From positions 1 through 32,568 of the forward strand of contig CAYNHH010000006.1 in NCBI GenBank assembly GCA_964397085.1: 32,568 bases of DNA, read 5' to 3'. The stretch comes from CAILAD01 sp964397085. Its GTDB lineage: Bacteria > Patescibacteriota > Saccharimonadia > CAILAD01 > BJGX01. The translations under genes were made by a program, and so were the position numbers. Below, in pieces: positions 30,329 to 32,568 of this stretch. The notes under the pieces were generated by a model that saw only the letters and a list, made by a program, of their open reading frames with translations, was not told the origin of the DNA and searched no databases. How positions within the stretch are numbered: the stretch's first letter is position 1; every line of letters starts with the position of its first letter.

Positions 30329-32568
30329 ATGAAAAAAACCTCTGCTAAGAAATCTACCAAGCTAAACAATCCTAATGCTCACGAAAAAGCCGGCTGGCTA
30401 GCTAAGCTCTCACTGCGCTCAGTACGCCACCCCAAAGCTAGTGCCATAGTCTGGCTAATCATTGTAATCTTTGGCTTGCTTAGCTATGTAAGATTTATGC
30501 AACGTGAAGGATTCCCAAATGTAGCCGTGCCAATAAGTACAGTCACTGGTACTTACTTTGCAAATGACCGTGTCAAAGTAGATGCTGAGGTAGTTCAACC
30601 AATTCTTGCAGTCACCAAGCGCGATTCAAATGTGAAAAAAACTACTGCTACAGCCCTCGATAATGCCTTTACTATTGTGGTGCAATACAAAGACGGTGTA
30701 GATGCCAAAACTGCCTCCGATAATCTGCAAAAAGAAGTCGCCCAATCTGCCAATCTCCCAAGTCAAGCTAAAGCTGAATTCAACCCAGTAAATGCCAGTA
30801 AATTCTTGAATGAGTACGACACCCTCATAGCTGTACGAGCAGAAAATCTGACTGCCGAGCAACTAGAGACTAAAGCCCAAAGTTATACCACCAGTCTAAA
30901 CGAAAGAATCAGCCCAAGTAGTGCTAGTGTAGTCTCGATATTTCAAGTTGGCGTCAATCCGTTTACTGGAGAGTCAGTAAAGCAACAAAAGGCTTTTGAC
31001 TTTTTGGCTGTTCGTGAAAATGGCCAGCTCTCGCCGGCACAAAGTAGTGTAATAATTGGTATTAAAAACCCCAGCGGAACCGACATAATTAAGTTTGATA
31101 CCAAACTTCAAAATGCCCTAGATGAAGTAAACTCACAAGCCGAATTCACAAGTCTGCATGGCAGCATTGCAGCTGATCAAGCCACTTCTATCAAAGAACA
31201 AATAAATTTATTACAAGACAACTTACTAGAAGGCTTATTGATTGTTGCGTTGGTCTGCATGCTCTTTATTAGCTGGCGAGCTGGTATTGTGGCGGCGCTT
31301 GGCATGGTAGGGACACTAGCCATGACACTAGGGATATTATATATTTCTGGAATTTCACTCAACACTATTACACTTTTTGGACTCATACTCTGTCTTGGTC
31401 TAATAGTAGATGACACAGTAATAATGGCTGAGGCAATAGACAAGTATAAAGATGAGTCACGAAGCTTTACAGAAGCAATCAAGACTGCTGCCAATCACGT
31501 AGCAGTCGCTAGCCTTGCCGGTACGCTCACCACCATACTAGCCTTCATGCCACTATTGTTTGTGAGCGGCATACTAGGAAGCTTCATTCGTGTACTACCT
31601 ATCACTATCATCATCGCTCTTGCCGTGTCACTACTTACATCAATCACTCTCATACCTTTCTTGGCAAGCAAGATAGATCGCAAGCCCCAAAAAGACTTTC
31701 GAGAAACCCTCGGTAAATATAATCCATTTAGGTGGGCCGAGCTAGGCATATCAATGGCTGGCAGCAATACTTTACTATGGGCCAAAACTGTCTGGAGAAA
31801 AATTCTTGTCACCGCAATAGCCCTAACTATTAGTATTAGCTTCATTGTCTTAGGCGCCATGTTTTTTGGCAAGCTCAAATTTGATATTTTCCCTGCCACC
31901 AAAGACAGTGACGTCATTAGCATTACTATTGATTTCCCTGCCGGCAATACACTTGATCAAAACATTGCCATTGCAAAGCAGGTTAATTCTGCCATCACTC
32001 AAAGTATTGGCAGCGAAGTAGAACGTATTAGCTATACTGGCTCAGGCTCAACACGGTCGGCAAAAGTGCAAATCAAACTCACCCCATTTGGTACGCGCGA
32101 GCCTACCGCCAAGCAGCTGATTGAAAAATTACAAACTGAAGTCGCCAGCATCAACACCGCCAAATTTACATTTGCCCAACTCGATGCAGGACCACCAAAA
32201 GACAATCTGCCCTTCAAGGTGCAAATAGTGGCAGAAAACCGTCAAGCGGCAGATGCAGCTGCTCAGAAGCTTGTGCAATACTTGCAAGAGCATAGTATTA
32301 CTCGCGCTAATGGCACAACAGTAGCGATTAAAGAGGTCAGCTATGACGGAGCTCGCCCTACAATATCACGATCAAACGGCGTGACTATTGTACAAGTTGA
32401 AGCTGGCTTTGCTGCCGATGATACATCAGCTCTTGTGCAGAGTGCCCAAAAAGACGTTACTGATTTTATTGCAAATGATACTAATCGTGCAGGCTTGCAA
32501 GCTAGTGATTATCGATTTGATTTTGGTAACGAGTCATCCAATCAAGACTCATTCAAAACAGTGATTGT
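30329..32568 (+). CDS. RND (AcrB/HAE1-like) transporter, N-terminal two thirds
   Basis: The frame is open from the ATG at 30329 to the right edge, 746 codons, and is not closed in the window. A Lys-rich cytosolic start is followed by helix 1 (about 41-62), a large outside loop, a bundle of helices from about 300, and a second half beginning near residue 490 (ILVTAIALTISISFIVLG). Helix 4 carries GLIVDDTVIMAEAI with the paired Asp (361 and 362) that drive proton-coupled transport in the hydrophobe/amphiphile efflux RND group. In diderms such pumps join a periplasmic adaptor and outer-membrane channel. In a monoderm it must act alone or with a wall partner. Confidence 0.92.
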   Translation, partial: MKKTSAKKSTKLNNPNAHEKAGWLAKLSLRSVRHPKASAIVWLIIVIFGLLSYVRFMQREGFPNVAVPISTVTGTYFANDRVKVDAEVVQPILAVTKRDSNVKKTTATALDNAFTIVVQYKDGVDAKTASDNLQKEVAQSANLPSQAKAEFNPVNASKFLNEYDTLIAVRAENLTAEQLETKAQSYTTSLNERISPSSASVVSIFQVGVNPFTGESVKQQKAFDFLAVRENGQLSPAQSSVIIGIKNPSGTDIIKFDTKLQNALDEVNSQAEFTSLHGSIAADQATSIKEQINLLQDNLLEGLLIVALVCMLFISWRAGIVAALGMVGTLAMTLGILYISGISLNTITLFGLILCLGLIVDDTVIMAEAIDKYKDESRSFTEAIKTAANHVAVASLAGTLTTILAFMPLLFVSGILGSFIRVLPITIIIALAVSLLTSITLIPFLASKIDRKPQKDFRETLGKYNPFRWAELGISMAGSNTLLWAKTVWRKILVTAIALTISISFIVLGAMFFGKLKFDIFPATKDSDVISITIDFPAGNTLDQNIAIAKQVNSAITQSIGSEVERISYTGSGSTRSAKVQIKLTPFGTREPTAKQLIEKLQTEVASINTAKFTFAQLDAGPPKDNLPFKVQIVAENRQAADAAAQKLVQYLQEHSITRANGTTVAIKEVSYDGARPTISRSNGVTIVQVEAGFAADDTSALVQSAQKDVTDFIANDTNRAGLQASDYRFDFGNESSNQDSFKTVI

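Overview
The window looks like a piece of a small-genome, single-membrane (monoderm) bacterium of the candidate phyla radiation (Patescibacteria), possibly Candidatus Saccharibacteria. This is an inference. It rests on moderate to low G+C, dense gene packing, many short membrane-anchored proteins, an LAxTG-type cell-wall sorting signal, a DUF2779 nuclease, a DUF6325/SHOCT pair and a partial heliorhodopsin. TGA is used as a stop (for example at the end of pyrD), so the code is standard. I saw no rRNA, tRNA, CRISPR array or insertion sequence.

Layout. 1-2060: the 5' part of a heliorhodopsin gene (minus, runs off the left edge), diverging from a cupin gene and a Dda/RecD-like helicase. 2080-7545: a 2OG-Fe(II) oxygenase-like protein, the ribosomal GTPase TypA behind a terminator-bearing leader, a small membrane protein, a two-nuclease DUF2779 protein and the DUF6325-SHOCT pair. 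7648-12202: a cell-surface block with a membrane-anchored lipase-like hydrolase, a secreted Asn/Thr-rich protein and a 12-repeat NHL protein with an LAPTG anchor. 12270-18720: M23 peptidase with a GGDEF protein, rhodanese with an isoprenylcysteine-methyltransferase-like protein, a Pif1 helicase, a YggT protein, a CPBP intramembrane protease and CdsA. 18750-21053: a decayed defence patch holding a nuclease fragment, an OLD-family ATPase/TOPRIM nuclease and an hsdM stub. 21271-26371: dihydroorotate dehydrogenase, an alpha/beta hydrolase, an unrecognised G+C-rich gene, pirin with a TMEM175-like channel, and a Pro-rich membrane protein. 26463-32568: a MacB/FtsX-type ABC exporter, a small unknown gene, chorismate mutase-prephenate dehydrogenase behind a putative leader-peptide attenuator, and the 5' part of an RND transporter.

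Gene expression. About ten genes have a -10 box (often TGn-extended) ending only 6-8 nt before the ATG, which predicts leaderless mRNAs. Other genes have ordinary leaders and Shine-Dalgarno sites. A third set (CPBP protease, pyrD, and the unknown gene at 23428-23955) has full -35/-10 promoters, longer leaders and visibly more G+C-rich codons. Two of these three share identical TTGACT-17-TAATAT boxes and TTG starts, which suggests separate origin or separate control.

The most unusual signal is at 29043-29201, between a terminator and tyrA. A 26-codon ORF there contains two Tyr codons just upstream of a segment that can pair with the terminator stem. This is the geometry of classical ribosome-mediated transcription attenuation, in front of the gene that makes the tyrosine precursor.
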